From positions 62,001 to 126,000 of the forward strand of contig NZ_JAHCST010000013.1 of NCBI RefSeq assembly GCF_018476525.1: a stretch of DNA of 64,000 nucleotides. Direction: 5' to 3'. Shown here piece after piece: positions 44,431 to 53,083 of the stretch. The notes beneath the pieces are model-generated. The model was not told the origin of the DNA. It worked only from the letters and a program-made list of their open reading frames with translations, and did not search any database. The position numbers were made by a program, and so were the translations under genes. Position 1 is the first letter of the stretch; each line of letters begins with the position of its first letter. This DNA is from Acrocarpospora catenulata (GTDB lineage Bacteria; Actinomycetota; Actinomycetes; Streptosporangiales; Streptosporangiaceae).

Positions 44431-46725
44431 ATGGCGGCTGTCGACGAAGGAGGCATCGCCGTTGCTCGTGAGCGCTTTTTCGCCGACGAAGCCGTCGGGC
44501 ACGGGGTGCGCAATCGGGTACTGATGTCATGGCAGCGGTGTCGGAGCCTGGGCCTCGTGCCCGAGCACGCGCCCTACTTGTACCACCCGGACGTTGACAT
44601 GAACGGCAGGCTCGTTCATGCCGCCCTGCCTGTGCTCGATCAGCTTGAAGCTCAGATCTCCGGCATCGACGTCAGCGTGTTGCTCTGCGACGAGAAGGCG
44701 AGGATCCTGCAGCGCCGCGTCGGAGAGTCGGCACTTCTGAGATCGCTCGATGAGCTGCCGGCGCTGCCCGGCTGGGGGTGCCCCGAGCAGATCGTCGGCA
44801 CCAACGGCGTCGGCACCGCACTGGTCGAGCGGCGTCCCGTCCTCATCCGGGGGCCGGAACACTTCGCGGAATCGCTGCGGCTGCACGCGTGCGCCGGCGC
44901 TCCCATCCGCGACCCGATCAGCGGCCGCATCCTGGGCGTACTGGATCTGACCTGCCTGGACCGGATCGCCCACCCGGCCATGCTCAGCCTGGTCGTGGAC
45001 GCCGCCGCCCGCATCGAACAACGCCTGCTTGAGCAGACATCCGAACGGGAACAGATGCTGCTCCGGGCGTTCCTCGACGCCACGCATCGGGCGGGCGTCC
45101 TACCCGCCGACCTGTTGCCGTCACACGATCGGCTCCGCCTGCTGGAGAAGGCCACGGAGTTGATCTCCGTCGGTCATGTGGGGATGGCGATGGTGCCGCT
45201 GTCAGGGAACCGCGCCGCGACGCTGCGCAGCTTTCCGGTCGACGATCCGGGCGGGGTGAGCGGCATCGCGGTGGAGGCCGTCCTCGACGGCGGGCCGCCC
45301 AGGTACGTGGCATCCAGCGATCCCGGGGACGGGACGCCACCGGCGAAGACCGGCCCGCCGTCGCTCGACGCCGTGCTGAAGGCAACCGCCCCGGCAACCA
45401 CGCCCGCCGCATCGGCCCCTGCCGTTCCCGCGGAGGCCGCCACGGACAGATGGCTGCTGGCGGTGAGCGAGCCGAGCATCGGACGGCTGGCGCTACAGGC
45501 GCGGGAACGGCTCGCCCTGCTCTGTGAGGCCGGCGCCCGGATCGGCACCACCCTGGAGGTGACCCGGACCGCCGAGGAACTCACCGAGGTCGCGGTCCCG
45601 CGGTTCGCCGACCACGCCGCCGTCGATGTGTCCCCCGACGTGCTACGCGGCCGGGAGCCGTCCAGCCTGGGTGCGGGGCTGCTCCGCATCGCCCTGGCCA
45701 CCGCCCAGCGGGAATCCTGCCTCCAGGGGGTCGGTTCGCTCCTCCACCTGCTGCCGTCCACCCCGCAGGCGCACTGCCTGGCCATGGGTCAGCCCGTGCT
45801 CGAGTCCGGGCCGGACACCGCGTTGGAGGAGGGCGAGCAGGGCGTGGGCTCGGTCATCGCGGTGCCGATGCGGGCACGCGGCGTCACCCTCGGGGTGGTC
45901 AGCTTCTACCGCGCGCCGCACACCGACGCGTTCGAGGACGACGATGTGACCCTGGCCGCCGAACTGGTCAGCCGCGCGGCGGTGTGCGTGGACAACGCCC
46001 GCCGCTACACCCACGAGCACGCGATGTCGCTGGAGCTGGAACGCGCCGCCGCGTCGTTGAAACAGTCGCTGGACAGCCAGCGGCACTTCACCGCCGACGC
46101 CTCCCACGAACTGCGCACCCCCTTGGCCGGGCTCCGTACCCAACTGGAGGAAGCTCGGCTCCATCCCGACGAGACCGACCTGGCGGACCTGCTTGACCGC
46201 ACGCTGGGCGATGTGGGCCGACTGCAGGCCATCATCACCGACCTGCTGCTGCTCGCCCAGATCGGCGCCATTCCCCCCAGTGCGCTGGAGCGCGTCGACC
46301 TGGCCCGCCTGGCGGAAAGCGAGGCGGCCAGGCGGCTCGGCGACCGCCACACCACCCATCTCGACCTGACGGGCGAGGTGACGGTCGACGCCGTCCCCGC
46401 CCAGCTCGTCCGCCTGCTGAGCAACCTGGTCGACAACGCCCACCGCCACGCCGCCGGCAGCGTCACCGTGGCCGTCCGCCGCGTCGGCGACCAGGCGGAG
46501 CTCACCGTCACCGACGACGGCCCCGGAATACCGGAGGCCGAACGCGACCGCGTCTTCGAGCGCTTCGCCCGCCCGGACACCGCCCGCGGCCGCCGCCAGG
46601 GCGGCACCGGTCTCGGCCTGGCCATCGCCCGGGAGATCGCGCACGCCCACCACGGCACCCTCCACGCCGAGGAAGCGTCCCCGCACGGTGCCCGCTTCGT
46701 GCTCCGCCTTCCCCTCCCCGAATAG
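44431..46725 (+). CDS. GAF-domain sensor histidine kinase
   Basis: A 764-residue soluble sensor kinase. Residues about 15-200 match the N-terminal sensor half of AcoR-type activators (NRVLMSWQRCRSLGL; EQIVGTNGVGTALVERRPVLIRGPEHF; CAGAPIRDPISGRILGVLDLT), a domain normally attached to sigma-54 activators. A second GAF domain spans about 350-520 (GSVIAVPMRARGVTLGVVSFYR). The kinase core follows: H-box FTADASHELRTPLAGLRTQ (about 550), N-box LLSNLVDNAHRHA, G1 VTDDGPGIPEAERDRVFERF, G2 GGTGLGLAIAREI. No transmembrane helix, so a cytoplasmic signal is sensed. No response regulator gene is adjacent. Confidence 0.88.
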   Translation: MAAVDEGGIAVARERFFADEAVGHGVRNRVLMSWQRCRSLGLVPEHAPYLYHPDVDMNGRLVHAALPVLDQLEAQISGIDVSVLLCDEKARILQRRVGESALLRSLDELPALPGWGCPEQIVGTNGVGTALVERRPVLIRGPEHFAESLRLHACAGAPIRDPISGRILGVLDLTCLDRIAHPAMLSLVVDAAARIEQRLLEQTSEREQMLLRAFLDATHRAGVLPADLLPSHDRLRLLEKATELISVGHVGMAMVPLSGNRAATLRSFPVDDPGGVSGIAVEAVLDGGPPRYVASSDPGDGTPPAKTGPPSLDAVLKATAPATTPAASAPAVPAEAATDRWLLAVSEPSIGRLALQARERLALLCEAGARIGTTLEVTRTAEELTEVAVPRFADHAAVDVSPDVLRGREPSSLGAGLLRIALATAQRESCLQGVGSLLHLLPSTPQAHCLAMGQPVLESGPDTALEEGEQGVGSVIAVPMRARGVTLGVVSFYRAPHTDAFEDDDVTLAAELVSRAAVCVDNARRYTHEHAMSLELERAAASLKQSLDSQRHFTADASHELRTPLAGLRTQLEEARLHPDETDLADLLDRTLGDVGRLQAIITDLLLLAQIGAIPPSALERVDLARLAESEAARRLGDRHTTHLDLTGEVTVDAVPAQLVRLLSNLVDNAHRHAAGSVTVAVRRVGDQAELTVTDDGPGIPEAERDRVFERFARPDTARGRRQGGTGLGLAIAREIAHAHHGTLHAEEASPHGARFVLRLPLPE

Positions 46726-46779
46726 GGCCATCGAGAACGGGAAGGGGAAGAGTCCAGGCAGCTCAGAGGGGAGCCAGCC

Positions 46780-47322
46780 ATGATTCAAGGCAAGACCATC
46801 GCGTTTCTCGTCGCACCGGAGGGCACGGAGCAGGTCGAGTTGACCGAACCGTGGCAGACCATCATGAACGCCGGGGGCACGCCCCGGCTGATCTCCACCC
46901 GGGAAGGCCGGATCCAGGCGTTCAACCACCTCGACCGTGGCGACACGTTCCCGGTGGACGCCACCGTGGATGAGGTCGAAGCCGCCCAGTTCGACGGGCT
47001 CGTCCTGCCAGGCGGCGTGGCCAACCCGGACTACCTGCGCACCCGGCCCGAAGCCGTCCGGTTCGTACGGGCGTTCTTCGACCTGGGCAAGCCCGTCGCG
47101 GCGATCTGCCACGCACCGTGGACGCTCATCGAGGCCGAGGTCGTCCGGGGACGCACGATGACCTCGTGGCCCAGCCTGCAGACCGACCTGCGCAACGCGG
47201 GCGCGACCTGGCACGACCAGGAGGTCGTGGTCTGCACCGCGGCCCCGTCGAAACTGGTCACCAGCAGGATGCCGGATGACCTGAAGGCGTTCGGCGAGGC
47301 GGCGGTGGAGGCGTTCGCCTAG
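46780..47322 (+). CDS. DJ-1/PfpI family protein (type 1 glutamine amidotransferase-like)
   Basis: A 180-residue protein. KTIAFLVAPEGTEQVELTEPW (with the conserved Glu that touches the nucleophile) and KPVAAICHAPWTLIEAEVVRGR (nucleophile elbow, Cys-His) are the family motifs, as in YhbO/PfpI-like deglycases and stress chaperones. Length is normal. GGGGAG precedes ATG 46780, 54 nt after the kinase gene; they may be co-transcribed. Likely a glycation- or stress-related hydrolase; the exact reaction is not certain. Confidence 0.88.
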   Translation: MIQGKTIAFLVAPEGTEQVELTEPWQTIMNAGGTPRLISTREGRIQAFNHLDRGDTFPVDATVDEVEAAQFDGLVLPGGVANPDYLRTRPEAVRFVRAFFDLGKPVAAICHAPWTLIEAEVVRGRTMTSWPSLQTDLRNAGATWHDQEVVVCTAAPSKLVTSRMPDDLKAFGEAAVEAFA

Positions 47323-47326
47323 CGGG

Positions 47327-48190
47327 TCACGCCGAGTAGTCGTAGAAGCCTCGCCCGGACTTGCGGCCGAGGCGCCCGGCCTCCACCATGCGGCGCAGCA
47401 GCGGCGGCGGCGCGTGGTGCGGCTCGGCGTATTCCGCGTACAGCGACTCGGCGACGGACAGTAGCGTGTCCAGGCCGACCAGGTCGGACAGGCGGAGCGG
47501 GCCCATCGGGTGGGCACAGCCCAGGGTCATGCCGGTGTCGACGTCCTCGGCGGTGGCATGGCCGGCCTCCACCATCCGGATGGCCGACAGCAGGTACGGC
47601 ACCAGCAGCGCGTTGACCACGAACCCGGCCCGGTCCGGCGCCTCGATCGTGGTCTTGCCCAGCTGATCGGCGGCGAAGGCGCGGGCCCGGGTGAGGACGG
47701 CCGGGTCGGTGAGGATCGACGGGATGACCTCGACCAGCTTCTGCACGGGGGCGGGGTTGAAGAAGTGCAGGCCGATCACCTGGGCGGGCCGGGTGGTGGC
47801 CTGGGCGAGCCGGGCGATGGGGATGGAGGAGGTGTTGGAGGCCAGGATCGCGTCGGGGCGCTTGACCACCCGGTCCAGCTCGGCGAAGAGCGCCGCCTTG
47901 AGCTCGGGGTTCTCGGTGGCCGCCTCGATGACCAGGTCGCGGTCGGCGAGGTCGTCCAGCGCGGTGGTGTAGGTCAGCCGGCCGGCCGCCGCGTCGAACT
48001 GCTCCTGGGTGATCTTGCCGCTGTTGAGCGCCCGCCGCAGGGAGCCTTCCAGCCTGGCCCGGCCTGCCGCCAGGGCGGCGTCGTCGATCTCGCGGACCAC
48101 GACGTCCAGACCGCCGCGGGCGCAGACCTCGGCGATCCCGGCGCCCATGAGTCCACAGCCGATCACGCCCACCCGGGTGATGTCGGTCAT
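47327..48190 (-). CDS. 3-hydroxybutyryl-CoA dehydrogenase
   Basis: A 287-residue 3-hydroxyacyl-CoA dehydrogenase. NAD site VGVIGCGLMGAGIAEVCARGG (G-x-G-x-x-G-x-G at 9-16), then NPELKAALFAELDRVVKRPDAILASNTSSIPI, catalytic HFFNPAPVQKLVEVI (His-Glu pair) and the C-terminal NALLVPYLLSAIRM and GPLRLSDLVGLD blocks. It oxidises (S)-3-hydroxybutyryl-CoA or a similar short acyl-CoA. The gene starts 15 nt after the isobutyryl-CoA mutase gene and belongs to the same unit, linking branched C4 and straight C4 metabolism. Confidence 0.92.
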   Translation of the reverse strand: MTDITRVGVIGCGLMGAGIAEVCARGGLDVVVREIDDAALAAGRARLEGSLRRALNSGKITQEQFDAAAGRLTYTTALDDLADRDLVIEAATENPELKAALFAELDRVVKRPDAILASNTSSIPIARLAQATTRPAQVIGLHFFNPAPVQKLVEVIPSILTDPAVLTRARAFAADQLGKTTIEAPDRAGFVVNALLVPYLLSAIRMVEAGHATAEDVDTGMTLGCAHPMGPLRLSDLVGLDTLLSVAESLYAEYAEPHHAPPPLLRRMVEAGRLGRKSGRGFYDYSA

Positions 48191-48204
48191 TCTGGTGGTT
48201 CCTT

Positions 48205-51200
48205 TCACACGTTGCGGCGGTACTGCCCGCCGATCTCGAAGAGTGCGTCGGTGATCTGGCCGAGCGAGCAGACCCTGGCCGCGTCCATCAGGGCTTCGAA
48301 GGCGTTCCCCTCGGACATCGCCGCCTGGCGGAGGCGGGCCAGCGCGGCGGGCGCCGCCCCGGCGTACGCGTCGTGGAAGCTCCGCAGCCGCGTCAGCTGG
48401 GACTGCTTCTCCACCTCCGTGCCGCGGGCCAGTTCCAGGCTGCCGTGGGCGACCTCGCCGTTGGGGTTGCGGAAGGTGTTGACGCCGATGATCGGCAGGG
48501 TGCCGTCGTGCTTGCGCTGCTCGTACAGCATGGACTCGTCCTGGATCTTGCCGCGCTGGTAGCCGGTCTCCATCGCGCCCAGGACGCCGCCCCGGCTGGA
48601 GATGCGCTCGAATTCGGTCAGTACGGCCTCCTCCACCAGGTCGGTCAGGTCGTCGATGATGAAGGAGCCCTGGAGGGGGTTCTCGTTCATCGCCAGGCCC
48701 CACTCGCGGTTGATGATGAGCTGGATGGCCATGGCGCGGCGTACCGACTCGGGCGAGGGGGTGGTGACGGCCTCGTCGAAGGCGTTGGTGTGCAGGCTGT
48801 TGCAGTTGTCGTAGATGGCGATCAGGGCCTGGAGGGTGGTGCGGATGTCGTTGAAGTCCATCTCCTGGGCGTGCAGGGAGCGGCCGGAGGTCTGGATGTG
48901 GTACTTGAGCTTCTGCGCCCGCTCGCTCGCGCCGTACCGTTCCCGCATGGCGACCGCCCAGATGCGGCGGGCGACGCGCCCGAGCACCGAGTATTCGGGG
49001 TCCATGCCGTTGGAGAAGAAGAACGACAGGTTCGGCGCGAAGTCGTCGACGTCCATGCCCCTGGCCAGGTAGGCCTCCACGTAGGTGAAGCCGTTGGCGA
49101 GGGTGAAGGCGAGCTGGCTGATCGGGTTGGCCCCGGCCTCGGCGATGTGGTAGCCGGAGATCGACACCGAGTAGAAGTTGCGTACGCCGTTGGCGATGAA
49201 CCACTCCTGGATGTCGGCCATCATCCGCAGGCTGAACTCGGTGGAGAAGATGCAGGTGTTCTGCCCTTGGTCCTCTTTGAGGATGTCAGCCTGTACGGTG
49301 CCGCGCACGGTGGCCAGCGTACGGGCCCGCAGGTCGGCGGCCTCGGCCGGGGCGGGTTCCCGGCCGTGTGTCGCGCGGAACCGCTCGGCCGCCTGGTCGA
49401 TGGCGGTGTTGAGGTAGAAGGCCAGGATGGTCGGCGCCGGGCCGTTGATGGTCATCGACACCGAGGTGTTCGGCGCGGCCAGGTCGAACCCGTCGAACAG
49501 CGCCTTCATGTCCTCGACGGTGGCGATCGACACCCCCGAAGTCCCGACTTTTCCGTAAATGTCGGGGCGCTCGGCGGGGTTGTTGCCGTACAGGGTGACC
49601 GAGTCGAACGCGGTGGAGAGCCGGGTCGCGTTCTGGCCCTGGGACAGCAGTTTGAAACGCCGGTTGGTGCGGAAGGCGTCGCCCTCGCCGGCGAACATCC
49701 GGGTCGGGTCCTCGTCGTCCCGTTTGAAGGGGAAGACCCCGGCGGTGAACGGGAACCTGCCGGGCAGGTTCTCGGTGCGGAGGAAGCGCAGCAGGTCGCC
49801 GTGGTCGGTGTGCCGTGGCAGGGCGACGCGGGGAATGCGGTTGCCCGACAGGGTCTCCCGCCACAGCGGGGTGCGCAGCTCGCGATCACGGACCTTGACC
49901 ACCAGCTCGTCCGCCTCGTACGCGTCCCGGGTGGCCGACCAGTCCGCCAGCAACTCCTTGCTCTGCCGGTCGATGCCGGACTCGGCGCGGGCGACCAGGT
50001 CGTCCAGCACCGCGGTGTCCCCGTCGGCGGCGGCGACCGCATCCCGGGCGAACAGGAGGCGCTGGTGGCTGCGAGCCGCCTCGGCCTGTGTGTCGGTGTG
50101 CGTGTGGTAGTCGCGGACCACCTCTGCGATCTCGGCCAGATAGCGCGCCCGGCCCGCCGGCAGCACCGCCGTGGCGACCGTCGAAGTGGTCGCCGCCACC
50201 GCCGGCAGCAGCGCGGGCCCGGCAGGCAGGCCACGCTCATGGAGCAGGTCGCGAAGGCGCTGGTAGAGCGCGGTCACGCCGTCGTCGTTGAAGCGGGAGG
50301 CGATCGTCCCGTACACGGGCATCCGCTCCGGCGGCACGCCGAACGCCTCCCGGTTGCGGACCAGCTGGCGGCGGACGTCGCGGAGCGCGTCCTCCGCGCC
50401 CCTGCGCTCGAACTTGTTGATCGCCACCACGTCGGCGAAGTCGAGCATGTCGATCTTTTCCAGCTGGGAGGCCGCACCGAACTCGGGGGTCATCACGTAG
50501 AGCGAGACGTCCGCGTACGGCACGATCGCGGCGTCCCCCTGACCGATGCCCGGCGTCTCCACGATCACCAGGTCGTGCCCGGCGGCGCGGCAGGCGGCGA
50601 TCACGTCGCCGAGGCAGGGCGGCAGTTCCTGGGCGCCCCTGGTGGCCAGGGAGCGGAAGTAGACGCCGCCCCCGGCCAGGCTGTTCATCCGGATCCGGTC
50701 GCCGAGCAGCGCTCCCCCGCCCCGCCGCCGGGTCGGGTCGACGGCGATCACCGCGACCCGGAGCTTGTCCTCGTAGTCGAGCCTGATCCGGCGGAGCAGT
50801 TCGTCGGTGAGGGAGGACTTGCCGGAGCCGCCGGTGCCGGTGATGCCGAGCACCGGGACGGTCCTGGCGGAGGCGGCGGCGTGCAGTTTCGCCAGCCATT
50901 CCTGGTCCGCGGCGCCGGACTCCACCAGAGTGACGGCCCGGGCCAGGGCCCGCTGGTCCCCTGCGGCCACCGCGGCGACGGCGGGCGGTTCCCCGGTGCT
51001 CAGGTCCACGTCGCAGGCCCGCACGATCGTGTTGATCATCCCGGCCAGGCCGAGGCGCTGCCCGTCCTCCGGCGAGAAGACGCCCGCCACCCCGTGCGCG
51101 TGCAGCCGCTCGATCTCCTCGGGGACGATCACGCCGCCGCCCCCGCCGTACACCTTGACGTGACCGGCGCCGCGCTCGCGGAGCAGATCCACCAGATACG

Positions 51201-51426
51201 TGAAATATTCCACGTGCCCGCCCTGGTAGGAGCTGATCGCCACCCCCTGCACGTCCTCCTGGACGGCCGCGGTGACGACCTCCTCCACCGACCGGTTGTG
51301 CCCCAGGTGGATCACCTCGGCGCCCTGGGCCTGGAGGATGCGCCGCATGATGTTGATCGCCGCATCGTGACCGTCGAACAACGCCGCCGCGGTGACCACG
51401 CGGACCGGGTGCTGGGGAACGTGCAT
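48205..51426 (-). CDS. icmF: Fused isobutyryl-CoA mutase
   Basis: A 1073-residue fusion. Residues about 10-135: B12-binding domain with DGHDAAINIMRRIL (cobalt-binding His); about 190-410: MeaB-like GTPase chaperone with GITGTGGSGKSSLTDELL (P-loop), VIAVDPTRRRGGGALLGDR and NKFERRG; about 520-1070: acyl-CoA mutase barrel (PFTAGVFPFKRDDEDPTRMFAGEG; FSTEFSLRMMADIQEW; NPLQGSFIIDDLT). This order defines IcmF, which interconverts isobutyryl-CoA and n-butyryl-CoA and contains its own chaperone. ATG 51426 is chosen for GGAGG 6 nt upstream. Two tandem palindromes lie 38-75 nt upstream, suggesting a TetR-type repressor encoded elsewhere. Confidence 0.95.
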   Translation of the reverse strand: MHVPQHPVRVVTAAALFDGHDAAINIMRRILQAQGAEVIHLGHNRSVEEVVTAAVQEDVQGVAISSYQGGHVEYFTYLVDLLRERGAGHVKVYGGGGGVIVPEEIERLHAHGVAGVFSPEDGQRLGLAGMINTIVRACDVDLSTGEPPAVAAVAAGDQRALARAVTLVESGAADQEWLAKLHAAASARTVPVLGITGTGGSGKSSLTDELLRRIRLDYEDKLRVAVIAVDPTRRRGGGALLGDRIRMNSLAGGGVYFRSLATRGAQELPPCLGDVIAACRAAGHDLVIVETPGIGQGDAAIVPYADVSLYVMTPEFGAASQLEKIDMLDFADVVAINKFERRGAEDALRDVRRQLVRNREAFGVPPERMPVYGTIASRFNDDGVTALYQRLRDLLHERGLPAGPALLPAVAATTSTVATAVLPAGRARYLAEIAEVVRDYHTHTDTQAEAARSHQRLLFARDAVAAADGDTAVLDDLVARAESGIDRQSKELLADWSATRDAYEADELVVKVRDRELRTPLWRETLSGNRIPRVALPRHTDHGDLLRFLRTENLPGRFPFTAGVFPFKRDDEDPTRMFAGEGDAFRTNRRFKLLSQGQNATRLSTAFDSVTLYGNNPAERPDIYGKVGTSGVSIATVEDMKALFDGFDLAAPNTSVSMTINGPAPTILAFYLNTAIDQAAERFRATHGREPAPAEAADLRARTLATVRGTVQADILKEDQGQNTCIFSTEFSLRMMADIQEWFIANGVRNFYSVSISGYHIAEAGANPISQLAFTLANGFTYVEAYLARGMDVDDFAPNLSFFFSNGMDPEYSVLGRVARRIWAVAMRERYGASERAQKLKYHIQTSGRSLHAQEMDFNDIRTTLQALIAIYDNCNSLHTNAFDEAVTTPSPESVRRAMAIQLIINREWGLAMNENPLQGSFIIDDLTDLVEEAVLTEFERISSRGGVLGAMETGYQRGKIQDESMLYEQRKHDGTLPIIGVNTFRNPNGEVAHGSLELARGTEVEKQSQLTRLRSFHDAYAGAAPAALARLRQAAMSEGNAFEALMDAARVCSLGQITDALFEIGGQYRRNV

Positions 51427-51463
51427 GGGGGTCCTCCGGGGGAATGGGTCAGCCACAGGTAAG

Positions 51464-51483
51464 TTACTTGGACGTCCAAGTAA
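51464..51483. promoter_or_regulatory. Palindromic operator 1 before icmF
   Basis: Perfect 20-bp palindrome TTACTTGGACGTCCAAGTAA. With the next site it forms a tandem pair centred 20 bp apart, 38 nt upstream of icmF. Confidence 0.7.
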
Positions 51484-51485
51484 AT

Positions 51486-51501
51486 ACTAGGACTTCCTAG
51501 T
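51486..51501. promoter_or_regulatory. Palindromic operator 2 before icmF
   Basis: ACTAGGACTTCCTAGT: 7-bp inverted arms, imperfect only at the centre. Same core pattern ACT-N-GGAC-N-TCC-N-AGT as operator 1, suggesting cooperative binding of two dimers. Confidence 0.65.
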
Positions 51502-51509
51502 AGGTTGAC

Positions 51510-52391
51510 CTACCGAAGGGGCCGCCACTGGCTGACCAGCGTGCGCAAGGCGGTGATCAACGCGATCGGCTGGTCGAGCATGATGTGGTGACCCGCGTCC
51601 GGAACCAGGGTGACCGGTACCGATCCGCCGAGCCGCCGCGCCGTGTCCAGCGTCCGGTCCATCGTGGTCAGCCCCCGTTCGCCGAGCATCAGCGCGGTGG
51701 CACAGGACACCCTGGCGATCTGCTCCGGCCGCATCCGGGACCTCAGGAATATCTTGGGGTCGAACTTCCAGGTCCAGCCGCCCTCGGTCGGCCTGATCGA
51801 TCCGGCCGCGATGTGGTCGCGGATGTAGGGGATCCCCGCTGGGTCCTCCGGGAGAGTTCGGAACCGTTGCAGGATCTTCTCGCGGGTGGGATAGACCTTG
51901 AGGACGGGAACGCCGCCGTTGTAGTCGTCCTCGGGTCGCCGCCAGGCCGCCGCCTCGTTCGGGATCTCCTTGATGGCCGAGTCGATCGCCACCGCACCCC
52001 GGAGCAGGTGGTCGAAGCGGATGGCGGCGGTCAGTGTCACGAAACCGCCCATACTGTGCCCGATGAGGATGGGCGCCGGATCGCCGGGGCCCTCCGCGGC
52101 CGCCACCGCCATCACCTCGTCGGCCCACAGCTCCAGCGAGTACGAGGAACGCCGGCCGCTGTCGCCGTGTCCGGACAGGTCCAGCGCGACGACCCGCTGG
52201 TCACCGGCGAGATGGGGACCGATGTGATCCCACCAGCCCATGTGCGCGGCGCCACCGTGGACGAGCACGGTGACCGGCCGGCCGCTCTCCCCCCACGCCT
52301 TGTAGTGGATCGGGCAGCCGGCCACCTCCACGGTCCCGGCGTCGAAGGGGGCGGCCAGCGCCGACGAGAACCAGACGGGAGAACCGGTCAT
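51510..52391 (-). CDS. Alpha/beta hydrolase
   Basis: A 293-residue hydrolase. Oxyanion region VTVLVHGGAAHMGWWDHIGPHL, nucleophile LIGHSMGGFVTL (Ser in G-x-S-x-G), acid in the 'SCATALMLGERGL' strand neighbourhood and His in LVPDAGHHIMLDQP. The lid (about 150-215) is medium sized and contains WTWKFDPKIFL. Coupled by ATGA overlap to the LivF-type ATPase gene, so it belongs to the transporter operon and may open an ester or lactone of the imported compound, or act as thioesterase. Substrate unknown. Confidence 0.82.
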   Translation of the reverse strand: MTGSPVWFSSALAAPFDAGTVEVAGCPIHYKAWGESGRPVTVLVHGGAAHMGWWDHIGPHLAGDQRVVALDLSGHGDSGRRSSYSLELWADEVMAVAAAEGPGDPAPILIGHSMGGFVTLTAAIRFDHLLRGAVAIDSAIKEIPNEAAAWRRPEDDYNGGVPVLKVYPTREKILQRFRTLPEDPAGIPYIRDHIAAGSIRPTEGGWTWKFDPKIFLRSRMRPEQIARVSCATALMLGERGLTTMDRTLDTARRLGGSVPVTLVPDAGHHIMLDQPIALITALRTLVSQWRPLR

Positions 52392-53083
52392 AGGTACAGG
52401 TCCCGCACTTCGGACATCCTCCCCCGCATCGCGGCGGCGCCGTCCACCACGACGAGCCGGCCGCGCCGCAGGACGGCGCAGCGGTCCGCGATGAGCATCG
52501 CCTTGTTGATCTGTTGTTCCACCAGCAGGACGGCCATCCCGTCGGCCCGGCAGGCCGCGGTCAGCACCTCGAAGATCCGGTCCACCAGCATGGGGGCCAG
52601 CCCGAGCGAGAGTTCGTCGGCGAGGAGCACGGCCGGTCGGCGGGCGATCGCGCGGGCGACCGCCAGCATCTGCTGCTGGCCCCCGGACAGCAGGCCGACG
52701 GTGCGTTTGAGGTGCGGTTTCAGTTCGGGGAAGTAGTCGAGCGCGGTGTCCGGGTCGCAGCCGCCGACCCGCAGGTTGTCGCGCACGCTCAGTCCCATGA
52801 AGACGCAGCGCTCCTGGGTGACGAAGGCGAGGCCGGCCCGGGCTCGTGCGTGGGTGGGCGAGGTCACGACGGACCCGCCGATCTCCACCGAGCCCGACCT
52901 GGGCGGCAGGACGCCCGCGAGCCCGAGCAGCGTGGTCGTCTTGCCCGCGCCGTTCGCGCCGAGCAGGGCGACGATCTCGCCACGCCGTACCTCCAGGGTC
53001 AGGTCCTGGACGCACACCACCTCCCCGTAGCCCACGCTCAGGCCGCGCGCCGCGATCGCCGGTGGCTGTTCCACGATGGTCAC
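52388..53083 (-). CDS. Branched-chain-type ABC transporter ATPase (LivF-like)
   Basis: A 231-residue ATPase. Walker A ALLGANGAGKTTTLLGLAG, Q-loop FVTQERCVFMGLSV, signature LLSGGQQQMLAVARA, Walker B VLLADELSLGLAP and the LivF-type switch LLVEQQINKAM are intact. GTG 53083 overlaps the end of the fused permease gene (GTGA). It pairs with the LivG-like domain fused to that permease to form the ATPase dimer of an importer. In this family substrates include branched amino acids, urea, amides and aromatic or alicyclic acids. Confidence 0.92.
   Translation of the reverse strand: MTIVEQPPAIAARGLSVGYGEVVCVQDLTLEVRRGEIVALLGANGAGKTTTLLGLAGVLPPRSGSVEIGGSVVTSPTHARARAGLAFVTQERCVFMGLSVRDNLRVGGCDPDTALDYFPELKPHLKRTVGLLSGGQQQMLAVARAIARRPAVLLADELSLGLAPMLVDRIFEVLTAACRADGMAVLLVEQQINKAMLIADRCAVLRRGRLVVVDGAAAMRGRMSEVRDLYL

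Noticed and set aside
48373..51462. A 1029-codon plus-strand frame opposite the mutase gene
   Set aside because: Antisense shadow caused by GC-rich third positions; no domain signature, while the minus strand gives a complete IcmF.
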